Assembly: GCA_003577165.1 (NCBI GenBank)
Contig: QEUM01000004.1
Span: forward strand, 372,001-436,000
Length of the DNA stretch: 64,000 bases
Direction: 5' to 3'
Origin: Armatimonadota bacterium
GTDB lineage: Bacteria > Armatimonadota > Fimbriimonadia > Fimbriimonadales > ATM1
How positions within the stretch are numbered: position 1 is the stretch's first letter; every line of letters begins with the position of its first letter. Of this stretch, positions 44,389 through 53,279 are shown piece by piece. The notes beneath the pieces are model-generated. The model searched no databases and was not told the DNA's origin. It saw only the letters and a list, made by a program, of their open reading frames with translations. Made by a program: the position numbers and the translations under genes.

Positions 44389-45240
44389 CTAGACAGGCAC
44401 TTCGACGTTGTCGATCAAACGGACACCTCCGATCCATGCTGCGGCAATCACTCGGGTGCCGGCCGTCGGTGAATCGGTCCGCTCGAGCGTTCTCTCATCC
44501 ACGATCGCGAAGTAGTCCACCTTCTCAAAACCTGCAACTCGAAGTGCGTGCTCTGCGCCCCGCTCGATCGTACGGAGGTCGCCTCCCGCGGCGGCGGCGC
44601 GAGCGCCTTCTCGGAGAGTTTCGTACAGCGCTGGCGCCTTCGCCCGAACTTCTGGCCGAAACCTCGCGTTTCTGGAAGACATCGCGAGCCCATCGGGCTC
44701 GCGAACGGTTTCGCAGAACTTCAGAGAGAGTGGAAAGTCGAGGTCGTCCACCATCTTCGCGATGACTCGACACTGCTGCCAGTCCTTTTCGCCAAAGTAC
44801 GCAACGGTCGGCACGACGAGGTGAAACAGCTTCGCGACGACCGTGGCGACTCCGTCGAAGTGCCCTGGCCGAAACTCGCCCTCCCACCTCTCACTAACCC
44901 CGGGCACGTGGACTCGCGTACCGCTCAAGCCCTCGCGGTAGATCGTATCAACGTCTGGCGCAAAGAACACATCACAGTGCGCAGACCTCGCCAGTTCGAT
45001 GTCGCGCGGCTCGTCTCGTGGGTATGCTTTAAGGTCACGCGGATCGTTGAATTGCGTCGGGTTGACGAAAGAAGAAACGACGACGACACCCTTCGGACGA
45101 CCGGCGTTCGCATCTCGCGCAGCGGCGCGAATGAGGGAAAGGTGACCGTCATGGAGATAGCCCATGGTCGGAACGAAGTGAACGCTCTCGTTCCTACCGA
45201 TGGCGTCGGAGAGTTCGACGGCCGTTCGAACGACCTTCAT
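44389..45240 (-). CDS. panC: Pantoate-beta-alanine ligase
   Basis: A 283-residue ATP-dependent enzyme that joins pantoate and beta-alanine to make pantothenate. Typical motifs: VPTMGYLHDGHLSLIRAA (HIGH-like HDGH), FVNPTQFNDPRDLKAYPR, GHFDGVATVVAKLFHLV, YFGEKDWQQC and the KMSKS-like MSSRNARF. The gene begins three bases after panB, so panB-panC form an operon. Confidence 0.95.
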   Translation of the reverse strand: MKVVRTAVELSDAIGRNESVHFVPTMGYLHDGHLSLIRAAARDANAGRPKGVVVVSSFVNPTQFNDPRDLKAYPRDEPRDIELARSAHCDVFFAPDVDTIYREGLSGTRVHVPGVSERWEGEFRPGHFDGVATVVAKLFHLVVPTVAYFGEKDWQQCRVIAKMVDDLDFPLSLKFCETVREPDGLAMSSRNARFRPEVRAKAPALYETLREGARAAAAGGDLRTIERGAEHALRVAGFEKVDYFAIVDERTLERTDSPTAGTRVIAAAWIGGVRLIDNVEVPV

Positions 45241-45243
45241 ATT

Positions 45244-46026
45244 TTAGAATGTGTTCTCTTCGTCGGGAAAAGTCCCAGACCGCACGGCGTCGGCATACTG
45301 CCGCATCGCTTCGACCATCATCGTTGCGCCGTTGAGGAAGCGCCGAGTGTGCTTATACGGTTCGCCCGGTGACAAACCCATGATGTCGTGGAACACCTGC
45401 ACTTCGCCATCGCAGTGCGGGCCTGCGCCGATCCCGATCGTGGGAACTGCGATCTCCGATGTGATTCGCTCTGCAACCACTGCGGGAATCACTTCGAGCA
45501 CGATGCAGAATGCGCCGGCGTCTGCAACCTTGCGCGCAGCCTCCACGACGAGTTCGGCTTGCTTGCCCCGTCCCTGAACTCGATAACCGCCGAACGCGTT
45601 GACCGACTGCGGCGTCATCCCGACGTGGCCCATGACGGGAATGCCGGTTGCGACGATGGCTGCGATCGCGTCCACGAAAGCGCCTTCGAGTTTCACGGCC
45701 TCCGCGCCGGCACGAACCAGAGCGCAGGCCGACCTAACTGCGTCTTCGGGAGAGGTTTGGTACGTCCCAAACGGCATGTCGGATACGAGCAGAGCCCGCT
45801 TGCATCCGGCCCTTGCCGCCTTCGTGTGGTGAATCATCTCTTCCAGCGAGACCGGAAGCGTGCTGTCATATCCGAGTAGCACGTTCCCAACGGAATCGCC
45901 GACGAGAACCAGGTCCACGCCGGCTTCGTCCGCAACTCGCGCCGACGGAGCATCGTAGGCCGTCACGCAAACGATCCGCTGGCCCTTCATCCCGCGGATT
46001 GAGGGCGCGGTTACCTTCTCCGACAT
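45244..46026 (-). CDS. panB: 3-methyl-2-oxobutanoate hydroxymethyltransferase
   Basis: A 260-residue TIM-barrel enzyme making ketopantoate for coenzyme A. It has CVTAYDAPSARVADEAGVDLVLVGDSVGNVLLGYDST, DMPFGTYQTS, VKLEGAFVD, MGHVGMTPQSVN and IGIGAGPHCDGEVQVFHD. It heads the panBC pair. Methylene-tetrahydrofolate is the one-carbon donor. Confidence 0.95.
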   Translation of the reverse strand: MSEKVTAPSIRGMKGQRIVCVTAYDAPSARVADEAGVDLVLVGDSVGNVLLGYDSTLPVSLEEMIHHTKAARAGCKRALLVSDMPFGTYQTSPEDAVRSACALVRAGAEAVKLEGAFVDAIAAIVATGIPVMGHVGMTPQSVNAFGGYRVQGRGKQAELVVEAARKVADAGAFCIVLEVIPAVVAERITSEIAVPTIGIGAGPHCDGEVQVFHDIMGLSPGEPYKHTRRFLNGATMMVEAMRQYADAVRSGTFPDEENTF

Positions 46027-46050
46027 CGGGGGCAGTTTACTTCCGAGAAG

Positions 46051-46089
46051 GATGAGGGGACTCCGGCGAACCGCCGGAGTCCCCTCATC
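46051..46089 (-). terminator. Intrinsic terminator between flgM and panB
   Basis: A perfect 18-bp inverted repeat GATGAGGGGACTCCGGCG / CGCCGGAGTCCCCTCATC with a 3-base loop. It lies 21 bases beyond the flgM stop and 25 bases before the panB start, so it ends flgM transcription before panBC. Confidence 0.8.
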
Positions 46090-46109
46090 TCGGAGTTGGT
46101 TCGAGTCGT

Positions 46110-46391
46110 CTACTCGATGCGATCTGCGATCGCTCTGCGGATCATCGAGTCGACGATGTCCTCGCTCGAAACTTGGTATTCGCCGCGCTCGATCCGCGCT
46201 TTCAGTTCAGCGACGAGTTCGGCCCGCACTTCGGGCATCGCCATGACCTCGTGGCGAACCTTGCGAATGAGTTTGCTTTGGTCTGAGACCTGGTGGTCCT
46301 TGTCGAGGAGGCGCGCGGCCTCGCTAAGGTCGGTCTTTGGGCGCCCATGGCGCTCCAAGACGCGCTTCACCTGTTCCATCGATACTTTCAT
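46110..46391 (-). CDS. flgM: FlgM-like anti-sigma-28 factor
   Basis: 93 residues with the FlgM C-terminal pattern VRAELVAELKARIERGEYQVSSEDIVDSMIRRA. The N-terminus is short and basic. FlgM binds FliA (sigma-28) and blocks late flagellar genes until it is exported. The nearby motAB with a sigma-28-like promoter agrees. A hairpin terminator follows the gene. Confidence 0.75.
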   Translation of the reverse strand: MKVSMEQVKRVLERHGRPKTDLSEAARLLDKDHQVSDQSKLIRKVRHEVMAMPEVRAELVAELKARIERGEYQVSSEDIVDSMIRRAIADRIE

Positions 46392-46621
46392 GTCTGTCTT
46401 TCCTCAGGCTCGATTGCCAGATTCCGGACAGGCGACCCGGCTAACCTCACGGTCCCGTGGCTTTGCGCTCCCCAACACGGGGGATTGCCTTTTTCTGTCA
46501 GTCGGCGTGGTGCCTCTGAATTGGATTGTCGGACGACGACCCGCCGCTCCTCAGGGGCATTTTGCGCTTTTTTTCTGTCCCGAGGTCGGGCTTGCCCAAA
46601 GGTATACTTCGCCCTCCCCAA

Positions 46622-46707
46622 GCGCGGGTGGTGGAATGGTAGACACGCATGCTTGAGGTGCATGTGCCCTAACGGGCGTGGAGGTTCGAGTCCTCTTCCG
46701 CGCACCA
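46622..46707 (+). tRNA. trnL: tRNA-Leu (anticodon GAG)
   Basis: A class II cloverleaf. The acceptor GCGCGGG pairs with TCCGCGC (one G-T). The anticodon stem CATGC/GCATG carries loop TTGAGGT with anticodon GAG. A long variable arm GCCCTAACGGGC and the T-arm with GAGGTTCGAGTCCTC follow. CCA is encoded. A TATACTT box lies about 20 bases upstream. Confidence 0.95.
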
Positions 46708-46756
46708 CCCTTTTCCCATATTCAGGCGTTGCCCATTTTCGCGTCAGGCCGAAGGG

Positions 46757-46788
46757 ACTAACCCCGGCCACCGCGGGCCGGGGTTAGT
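46757..46788. terminator. Hairpin terminator between the two tRNA-Leu genes
   Basis: A 13-bp stem ACTAACCCCGGCC / GGCCGGGGTTAGT with a 6-base loop, 50 bases after the first tRNA-Leu. It is probably the end of that transcript. The second tRNA has its own TATACTT box. Confidence 0.65.
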
Positions 46789-46953
46789 GGGTCGCCCACA
46801 AAGGAATCCCTCCATGGTGCGACCGCTCCTCTCCTTTCAGGCGGCTCCATGAGCCGATGGTCTTCACTGGGCAATCGCCGTGCCCAATGCGAAGGGGTCG
46901 CATCGAACCTGGTGGGACTGCGGGCCGGATTCGCCCGCTATACTTCGCGAAAG

Positions 46954-47037
46954 GCCCAGGTGGTGGAACGGTAGACACAGGGGACTTAAAATCCCCCGGG
47001 GAAACCCATGCGGGTTCGAATCCCGCCCTGGGCACCA
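46954..47037 (+). tRNA. trnL: tRNA-Leu (anticodon TAA)
   Basis: The acceptor GCCCAGG pairs with CCTGGGC. The anticodon stem GGGGA/TCCCC bears loop CTTAAAA with anticodon TAA. A class II variable arm CCCGGGGAAACCCATGCGGG region and T-arm GGGTTCGAATCCC follow. CCA is encoded. It shares TATACTTCGC upstream with the other tRNA-Leu gene. Confidence 0.95.
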
Positions 47038-47057
47038 AGCGGATGTAGAATCCTCGC

Positions 47058-47693
47058 GTGACCGAGTTAGATCTCCGCCGCGATCTGTGCCGATGGGCGA
47101 AAAGGGCATGGGATCGCGGGCTAATCGGAGCGACAGAAGGCAATCTCTCCTGCAGATTGAGCGAAGACCAAATCCTGATTACTCCCGCGGGCGCAATCAA
47201 AGCCGACGTCGAGTGTGAGGACCTCGTGGTCGCGAATCTCAACGGCGAACCGCTTGACGGCAAGGAGGCGAGTTCCGAAGTTCTCCTCCACTGCAGCGTC
47301 TACCAAGAGCGACCCGATGCGGGAGCCGTCGTTCATGCGCATCCTCCGTTCGCGACGGGAACCGCCTTGGCGGGACGGGCGATCCCGATGGGAGTTCTGC
47401 CCGAAGCCGACGTGTACCTTGGCCCGATAGCGGTCGTTCCGTTTGCGATCCCCGGCACTGAGGAAGTTGGGGCAGCGGTCAGGCCGCACCTGAAAGACCA
47501 TAAAGCGATCCTCCTGATGAACCATGGCGCGTTGACGTTTGGGCGAACTCCGGGCGACGCGTTCTGTTACATGGAAACCCTGGAGCGAGTGGCGACCATC
47601 TACTGGGTGGCCGAGACGCTTGGCAAGGCACAGGGGTTGCCGGACTTCGGCGCTGCCTGGGCTCGCGCTAGGAGTTCCGGCGGCCGGATTTAG
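47058..47693 (+). CDS. Class II aldolase/adducin family protein
   Basis: 211 residues from a GTG start. The zinc-dependent class II aldolase fold is seen in GNLSCRLSEDQILITPAG, the metal ligands in VVHAHPPFATG and LLMNHGALTFG, and the Glu region EASSEVLLH. It is close to fuculose-1-phosphate or methylthioribulose-1-phosphate type enzymes, but the substrate cannot be told from sequence alone. It stands alone after the tRNA-Leu, with no sugar kinase nearby. Confidence 0.88.
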   Translation: MTELDLRRDLCRWAKRAWDRGLIGATEGNLSCRLSEDQILITPAGAIKADVECEDLVVANLNGEPLDGKEASSEVLLHCSVYQERPDAGAVVHAHPPFATGTALAGRAIPMGVLPEADVYLGPIAVVPFAIPGTEEVGAAVRPHLKDHKAILLMNHGALTFGRTPGDAFCYMETLERVATIYWVAETLGKAQGLPDFGAAWARARSSGGRI

Positions 47694-47932
47694 CCCCGGA
47701 ACGTCAGGTCGAGGACGACGTCGCGGATGCCGGGCCTCTGCCTTAGGACCCGAGCGAACATATCCATCTCCTGCTTCGCGTCCACGTTGTGACCACGCAT
47801 GGACTTGACGGTGCCGGTCAAATAGACGACTCCGTGGGATACGCGAACGTTCATGAGGCTCGTGTCGAGCGGCCGACGCGCGATCTCCTTGCGTACTTGT
47901 TTCGACGCTTCGACGTCCTCGGGTCTTGGCAC
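47690..47932 (-). CDS. Small BON-domain protein
   Basis: 80 residues with one BON domain: VRKEIARRPLDTSLMNVRVSHGVVYLTGTVKSM with a final IRDVVLDLTF. BON domains bind membranes or other macromolecules. There is no signal peptide in this reading (GTG start). It precedes the end of secDF by 25 bases on the same strand and overlaps the convergent aldolase gene by four bases. Confidence 0.75.
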   Translation of the reverse strand: MPRPEDVEASKQVRKEIARRPLDTSLMNVRVSHGVVYLTGTVKSMRGHNVDAKQEMDMFARVLRQRPGIRDVVLDLTFRG

Positions 47933-47957
47933 GTAAGAATTATAGCCGGAGTCGAGG

Positions 47958-50609
47958 CTACTTTTTGCGTTTCGTTTGAGCGTAGCCGGAAGTGGGCGGC
48001 TCGTCGTCTTCGGATTCCCGCTTCGCTGCCTCGCGTTCGAGCGCTGCTACGTTGGCTTGATGCGCCATGACGGTCGCGCCGGCGCCCTTACGCTTCAGCA
48101 CGATCCTCTCCCAAACCACGAGGATCGGCGCGGCGTTGAAGATCGAGGAATAGGTTCCCGACAAGATGCCGACCAGCATCGCGGCGTTGAAGTGGCGCAG
48201 GTCCGGTGTCGCGCTACCGATGAACACAAGAATCGCAAGAGTTACGATGACCGTTCCGCTCGTGTTGAGCGATCTCGCGAAACTTTGAGTGATGGAGCGG
48301 TTCACAAGATGCTCGAAGTTCTCTCCGGGAAGAGGTCGCCGCAAGTTCTCGCGAATTCTGTCAAAGATGACGATGGTGTCGTGAACCGAGAACCCGATGA
48401 CGGTGAGCATCGCCGTAATCGTCAACTGGCTGATCTCCCAGTTCAGGAAGTAGCCGGTAATTGCGGCCAATCCCAGGACGACGACGACGTCGTGCAGCAT
48501 CGCGATGATTGCGCTCAAACCGAAGCGGAGCCCGACGACGAATCCACCGAGCGCGACGCCGAAGCGCATCGCAAGGTACAGAACGATGAGCACGGATGAA
48601 ACGACGCCGCCGATAATCGCGCCTCGAATCGTCTCCTCGCGCACGGTCGGGCTCGTTGATTCGAAGGAGACCTCGCCCTTGATTCCGGTCTTTTCATCCG
48701 AAACAGATGCCCCCTCGTCGCCCGTGTTTTGAACAATGGTGTCATCGCCACCGAGGGCGCGAACGATCATCTGGCGGCCACGCATCTTCTCTTCGTTCGT
48801 GCCGTCAATCACCAACTTCTTCAGTTCAGGATTCGAGTCCAGCGGGACCGTGACGAAGGCGGTGACCTGGCCCCCGCTCGCTTGATCCTGCACTCCGATC
48901 TTGACGTTGGCTCCGCGAAGGCCGGCGGATTCGAGCTTGCCGTTCAGTTCCGAAGGCTTCGTCGTCGATCCGGGGGGGAGGACGACTTGGGATTCGACGC
49001 CGTACAAAAACTCGACGTTCGGCTTAATGCCGCCCATGCCCATGAAGATGAGACCGGGCAGGATCACGATGCCGGAGATAACGAAGTAGAGCCCCATGCG
49101 CTCGATGATTCGCATCGGCTTTTCGTTCGCTCGCTGCTCCAGGCCCTCGCCGAACCAGCCGCGATTCATCGCGTACAACTTCGGGTTCTTGCCGATGCCC
49201 GAATCGAGCATGAAGACGAGAAGCGACCGGGTGACCGTGACGGCGGTGAACAGGCTCAGGAGCACGCCGATCATCAGCGTCGTCGCGAATCCCTTGACGG
49301 GGCCCGTTCCTATGTTCATGAGCACGAGGCTCGTGAGAATCGTACAGGTGTTCGAGTCGAGGATGGCGGGGAACGCGCGTTTGAAGCCGAGGTCGATGGC
49401 CGTCATGAGGCCCTTCCCCCCCCGCATCTCTTCTTTGAGCCGCTCAAAGATGAGGATGTTCGCGTCCACGGCCATGCCGATGGACAGGATGAATCCCGCG
49501 ATAGCCGCTAACGAGAACGTGACGCCGAGGAATTGGAATACTGCGAAACAGATCAGAGCGTAGATGATCAGCGCAAGCAGAGCCACGAACCCAGGGAAGG
49601 CGTAATACACCAGCAGGAACAGCACGATGACGCCGAACGCGATCAGGCCGGCAGTGATGATTTGTCCCAGGGCCTGGGTGCCGATGACTGGGTCAACGCG
49701 CAGAACGCTCTCTTCGACCAAGTCGACAGGAAGGGCGCCGGCGCGAAGCAGCCCGACGATGCGCTCGGCTTCCGACGCAGGGAAGGCGGCTTGGAGAACC
49801 GCGATTCCTTCCGGAAACGTCGCGCCGTCCTGCACAAACGCAAACGTGACGACGCGGTCGTCGAGGACCGCCGCGAGGTTCTCCTTCTTGTTGTAAACTT
49901 TCTTTGCAAATTCGTTGAGTTGTCTCGCGCCCTCGGCGTCGAAGTGCAACTCGATGTCGTAGCCCTGACCGCTCCTGGACTGGATCGGGACCGCATTAGA
50001 GAGGTGCTCACCCGACACGACGGGCTCCCAACTCGCGAGCATCTCTTTCCATTCGGGCGATCCCGGTCCGAACGCTTCTTCGTCCGGCTGCCCTCGACGC
50101 TTGAACCAGATCTCCGGTTCGCCCTGATCGTTTTGGCGAGTGACCTCTTCGTACCGGCGATTCGCGCGGAGCGCGGTTACGGTGGACTTCGCCCAATAGT
50201 AGTCGAGCCGTGCGCTCGTGCTGATGACTTGCCGAGCTTCCTGCTCATCCTTGAAGCCGGGGAGTTCGACGATGAACCTCTCGTCGCCCTTGCGATAAAC
50301 GGTGGCTTCGACGACACCAAGCGCTTTCTGCGCGCGCTTTTCGAGGATGTTGACGACTTGCGCGGCTTTCTGGTCCCAGAGTTTCAGGTCTTCGGGAGAG
50401 AGTTTCGACCGGTCCGCTCGGATCGTAAAGCGGAACCCACCATCTACGTCGAGGCCTAACTTGGGCGCGATTTCGAGGCCGAGTACGGGCTTTGCACTCG
50501 GATCCTTCTTCTTATTCGCGTAGTTAGAAAGGCCGATGTAGTTGAGCAGGCCTGAAATCGCGACCAGGCCGACCACGAGCAATAGAAAGTAAACGCCACG
50601 CTTTTGCAA
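47958..50609 (-). CDS. secDF: Fused protein translocase subunit SecDF
   Basis: 883 residues. The SecD half (about 1-490) has LGLDVDGGFRFTI (the 'GLDLxGG' motif) and the periplasmic domain, followed by AAIAGFILSIGMAVDANILIFERLKEE. The SecF half (about 520-850) repeats this with VIGFSVHDTIVIFDRIREN and ITQSFARSLNTSGTVIV. Twelve membrane helices are expected. It uses the proton motive force to pull proteins across the inner membrane. Fusion of SecD and SecF into one chain is common in several phyla. The TTG start has GGAGGA nine bases upstream. Confidence 0.95.
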   Translation of the reverse strand: MQKRGVYFLLLVVGLVAISGLLNYIGLSNYANKKKDPSAKPVLGLEIAPKLGLDVDGGFRFTIRADRSKLSPEDLKLWDQKAAQVVNILEKRAQKALGVVEATVYRKGDERFIVELPGFKDEQEARQVISTSARLDYYWAKSTVTALRANRRYEEVTRQNDQGEPEIWFKRRGQPDEEAFGPGSPEWKEMLASWEPVVSGEHLSNAVPIQSRSGQGYDIELHFDAEGARQLNEFAKKVYNKKENLAAVLDDRVVTFAFVQDGATFPEGIAVLQAAFPASEAERIVGLLRAGALPVDLVEESVLRVDPVIGTQALGQIITAGLIAFGVIVLFLLVYYAFPGFVALLALIIYALICFAVFQFLGVTFSLAAIAGFILSIGMAVDANILIFERLKEEMRGGKGLMTAIDLGFKRAFPAILDSNTCTILTSLVLMNIGTGPVKGFATTLMIGVLLSLFTAVTVTRSLLVFMLDSGIGKNPKLYAMNRGWFGEGLEQRANEKPMRIIERMGLYFVISGIVILPGLIFMGMGGIKPNVEFLYGVESQVVLPPGSTTKPSELNGKLESAGLRGANVKIGVQDQASGGQVTAFVTVPLDSNPELKKLVIDGTNEEKMRGRQMIVRALGGDDTIVQNTGDEGASVSDEKTGIKGEVSFESTSPTVREETIRGAIIGGVVSSVLIVLYLAMRFGVALGGFVVGLRFGLSAIIAMLHDVVVVLGLAAITGYFLNWEISQLTITAMLTVIGFSVHDTIVIFDRIRENLRRPLPGENFEHLVNRSITQSFARSLNTSGTVIVTLAILVFIGSATPDLRHFNAAMLVGILSGTYSSIFNAAPILVVWERIVLKRKGAGATVMAHQANVAALEREAAKRESEDDEPPTSGYAQTKRKK

Positions 50610-50706
50610 GGAATGTAGTCCTCCGGGGCAGCAAGCCCTCTGGAAACGGCGGAGATTATAACACCTGGCCTTTCCGGCCCCCCGGGCGTCTATGCTTTAG
50701 GCTCTA

Positions 50707-51588
50707 ATGGCCCTTGACTTCTCCCTCGACCGCGCGATAGACCGGTTCCTCGCTGAACTGGCCGCCGGTCGGTCCCGGCACACGGTGCGGAGTTACGGCA
50801 CGGACCTGGCCCAGTTCGCCGCCGTCTGCGAAAAGGCAGGGGTCACCGACGTTCGGAGGGTGACCGCAGCTGAGGCGCGTCGGTACTTGAGGTCGTACGG
50901 CCTTACCCCTTCGACTCGCGCCCGAAAGCTGTGCGCGATTCGGGCGTTCGCTGGGTTCCTGGTTCGGACGAAGGCGATCCGGAGTGACTTCACAGCCGGG
51001 CTCGAGGCTCCGATCCGCCGCCGCCCTCTGCCCAAGGACATCAGCCCCGAGCAGGCCGAGGCGCTGGTCACGGCGGGCCTCGGCAGGTTCCCGCTGCGCG
51101 ACCGAGCGGTGCTCGAACTGCTCTACGGAGCCGGCCTCCGGGCGTCGGAAGTCGTCAGCCTCGACGTGAAGGACGTGGACCTCGGGGAGTGCTCGGCTCG
51201 GGTGCACGGCAAGGGAAACAAGGACCGGGTGGTCCTGTTTGGCGCCCCGTGCCGCGACGCGGTCGCCGCCTACCTGGATGCGGAACGCCCGGCCGAATCG
51301 GGAGCGGCCCTGTTCGTGAACGAGGCCGGATCTCGAATCAGCCAGAGGACGATCCAGAGAATCGTGGAGAGGCGGCGGGCAGCCGTGGGGTTGGACGCGG
51401 ACGTGACTCCGCACTCGCTGCGCCACAGCTTTGCGACTCACATGCTGACGGGCGGCGCGGACCTGCGGACGGTTCAGCAACTGCTGGGCCACGAGAGCCT
51501 GCAGACGACGCAGATTTACACGCACGTTTCGATCGAGAGGCTGCGCGAGGTCGTTGCGAAGCGGCATCCGCGCGGCCGAAGGCGCTGA
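50707..51588 (+). CDS. Tyrosine site-specific recombinase, XerC/XerD family
   Basis: A 293-residue phage-integrase-fold enzyme. The N-terminal SAM-like domain is YRFLAELAAGRSRHTVRSYGTDLAQF-like. The catalytic set is R in GAGLRASEV (about 145), K in HGKGNKDR, HxxR in THSLRHSFATHML, H in LLGHES and Tyr in TTQIYTHVSIERL. It has XerC/D length and character, so chromosome dimer resolution at dif is likely. A mobile element integrase cannot be excluded, since repeats and a putative defence cassette follow downstream. Confidence 0.88.
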   Translation: MALDFSLDRAIDRFLAELAAGRSRHTVRSYGTDLAQFAAVCEKAGVTDVRRVTAAEARRYLRSYGLTPSTRARKLCAIRAFAGFLVRTKAIRSDFTAGLEAPIRRRPLPKDISPEQAEALVTAGLGRFPLRDRAVLELLYGAGLRASEVVSLDVKDVDLGECSARVHGKGNKDRVVLFGAPCRDAVAAYLDAERPAESGAALFVNEAGSRISQRTIQRIVERRRAAVGLDADVTPHSLRHSFATHMLTGGADLRTVQQLLGHESLQTTQIYTHVSIERLREVVAKRHPRGRRR

Positions 51589-51628
51589 ATCAGCGAGTTT
51601 GTTCTGCATTCGGCGTGGGGGTCGCCGA

Positions 51629-51678
51629 GTTGCACGGGTGCACGGTGCACGCTCCGCGTGTGGGAAAGCGTGCAGGTT
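51629..51678. repeat. 50-bp direct repeat, copy 1
   Basis: An exact 50-base sequence shared with 51756-51805. It starts GTTGCACGGGTGCACGGTGC and ends AAGCGTGCAGGTT. It contains tandem TGCAC units forming short palindromes. The distance between copies is 127 bases, start to start. Confidence 0.9.
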
Positions 51679-51755
51679 CGGGGTGAGTCGTACGCGGGTT
51701 GCCCCAGGGACGAAAGGGACCTAAGCGACCTAAGGGGCTTCCGGATTCGAGCGGG

Positions 51756-51805
51756 GTTGCACGGGTGCACGGTGCACGCTCCGCGTGTGGGAAAGCGTGC
51801 AGGTT
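51756..51805. repeat. 50-bp direct repeat, copy 2
   Basis: Identical to 51629-51678. Its last bases, GCGTGCAGGTT, are also the core of the 34-bp repeat that brackets the four-gene cassette, so all belong to one dispersed repeat family. Confidence 0.9.
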
Positions 51806-51949
51806 TTGTGCGTGCAGGCGGCTGTCTGCTCGCTGAGTTTTTCGGGCGGGATTACGTGGTCGGAGAGGCAGGATTTGGAGCACACGCTATTAGGTCAAGG
51901 AGGCGGGGGAAGTCAACCGAGTTCTCGGTGGAGCAGTCGGTGGGATGGA

Positions 51950-51983
51950 TGGGGCGTGCAGGTTCGACGAGGCACGGCCGCGC
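51950..51983. repeat. 34-bp direct repeat, left copy flanking the cassette
   Basis: TGGGGCGTGCAGGTTCGACG... , identical over 34 bases to 56675-56708, then similar but diverged for about 20 more. It lies 117 bases before the methylase start. Left and right copies are in the same orientation. Confidence 0.85.
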
Positions 51984-52099
51984 CGCGCTTGGCCGTTGCG
52001 CCCGCCCGACCAAAGCACTCAAGCAGAGCGCTTCGAGGTAAGGCGCATGTTCTTTGAAACCTCCGAGCGGATATGCGCTCGGCGGGGATAATGTGAGAG

Positions 52100-53272
52100 G
52101 TGAGCACTGGCCGTTCGTCCACAGCATCCGGCAACCGCACCCTCGCCCAAGCGAAGCGGGCGAAGCAGGACGAGTTCTACACTCAGCTCGCCGACATCGA
52201 AAACGAGCTGAAACACTACAGAGACCACTTCAGGGGCAAGGTCGTCCTCTGCAACTGCGACGACCCCTTCGAGAGCAACTTCTTCAAGTACTTCGCCGCC
52301 AACTTCAACGCCCTCGGACTGAAGAAGCTCGTCTGCACCAGCTACGACGGCTCGCCCATCGCCGGCCAGGGCGTCCTCTTCGCGGAATACCATGAAGGCA
52401 ACGGCAAGCGACAGAAGCCAAAGGCCGTTGTCGTCACGCTCGAACAGGTGAAAGACGAGACGGGCGACGGCGCCGCCACCCTCCACGACGTGGAACTCTT
52501 CCTCAAGCGGAACAAGGCCGTGCGAAGGGCATTGAAAGCGGACGACCAATACCCAGGAGGGGATTTCCGAAGCAAAGAGTGCGTGGAGATCCTCAAGACG
52601 GCAGACATCGTCGTCACCAACCCGCCCTTCTCCCTGTTCCGCGAGTACGTCGCCCAGCTCGTGGAGCATGGCAAGCAGTTCCTGATCATCGGAAACGTGA
52701 ACGCGATCACGTACAAGGAAGTATTCAAGCTGGTCAAGGAAAACAAGATCTGGATGGGGCCGAGCATCCACAGCGGCGACCGCGAGTTCCGCGTCCCCGA
52801 CTACTACCCGCTCGAAGCGGCCGGATTCCGGGTGGATGCGAACGGCGTGAAGTACATCCGGGTGAAGGGCGTTCGCTGGTTCACGAACATGGATCACGCG
52901 AAGCGCCACGAGTTCATCCCACTCTTCAAGAGGTACTCCCCAGAGGCGTATCCGAAATACGACAACTACGATGCGATCAACGTGAACAGGGTCGCCGACA
53001 TCCCGGTAGACTACGACGGCGCGATGGGCGTCCCCGTCACGTTTCTCGACAAATACAACCCTGAGCAGTTTCGGATTCTCGGAATCACGGATCGGGACAA
53101 CAACTCCGGCCTCAAGAGCAGGACTTACACGGAGGCGGACGTACCGAATCCGGGCGACCTGAACCGGCGAGGCGTAGTTTCGGTGGACGGCGAGCTCAAA
53201 TCGACCTATGCCCGCCTGCTCATCAAGCGCAAGAAGATGGGAGTCCCAGCCATCCAGGAGCCGCCGATTTAG
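52100..53272 (+). CDS. M.EcoRI-type adenine-specific DNA methyltransferase
   Basis: A 390-residue enzyme of the EcoRI methylase family. It has AKRAKQDEFYTQLADIENEL at the N-terminus (the 'DEFYT' family signature). The SAM-binding region VVLCNCDDPFESNFFKYFA and the catalytic NPPF in DIVVTNPPFSLFREYV (about 175) mark an N6-adenine methylase, followed by IIGNVNAITYKE and a C-terminal target-recognition region. It would protect host DNA. No EcoRI-like nuclease follows; instead three other genes do. The start is GTG. First gene of the cassette. Confidence 0.9.
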   Translation: MSTGRSSTASGNRTLAQAKRAKQDEFYTQLADIENELKHYRDHFRGKVVLCNCDDPFESNFFKYFAANFNALGLKKLVCTSYDGSPIAGQGVLFAEYHEGNGKRQKPKAVVVTLEQVKDETGDGAATLHDVELFLKRNKAVRRALKADDQYPGGDFRSKECVEILKTADIVVTNPPFSLFREYVAQLVEHGKQFLIIGNVNAITYKEVFKLVKENKIWMGPSIHSGDREFRVPDYYPLEAAGFRVDANGVKYIRVKGVRWFTNMDHAKRHEFIPLFKRYSPEAYPKYDNYDAINVNRVADIPVDYDGAMGVPVTFLDKYNPEQFRILGITDRDNNSGLKSRTYTEADVPNPGDLNRRGVVSVDGELKSTYARLLIKRKKMGVPAIQEPPI

Positions 53273-53279
53273 GAGACCC

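Larger units (their letters stand above)
51589..52099. other. Repeat-rich non-coding stretch before the defence-like cassette
   Basis: 511 bases with no credible gene. They hold two 50-base direct repeats and one copy of the 34-bp repeat that recurs after the cassette. A small hairpin CCGAGCG/CGCTCGG lies at 52063-52082. The open frames on both strands translate to Arg/Pro/Thr-rich strings derived from the repeats. Confidence 0.6.

Noticed and set aside
46784-47263. 159-codon minus-strand frame across the tRNA-Leu and the aldolase start
   Set aside because: Overlaps a tRNA and a convincing aldolase gene and has no family features.
50707-51588. The tyrosine recombinase as the integrase of the neighbouring cassette
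   Set aside because: Its length and motifs fit XerC/XerD, there is no adjacent tRNA or clear att core, and it lies outside the 34-bp repeats. The idea is left open but not supported.
51629-51805. CRISPR array from the two 50-base repeats
   Set aside because: Only two copies, no regular short spacers, no cas genes.
51852-52127. Minus-strand frame of 91 codons in the repeat stretch
   Set aside because: It is translated repeat DNA; no ribosome site, no homology pattern.
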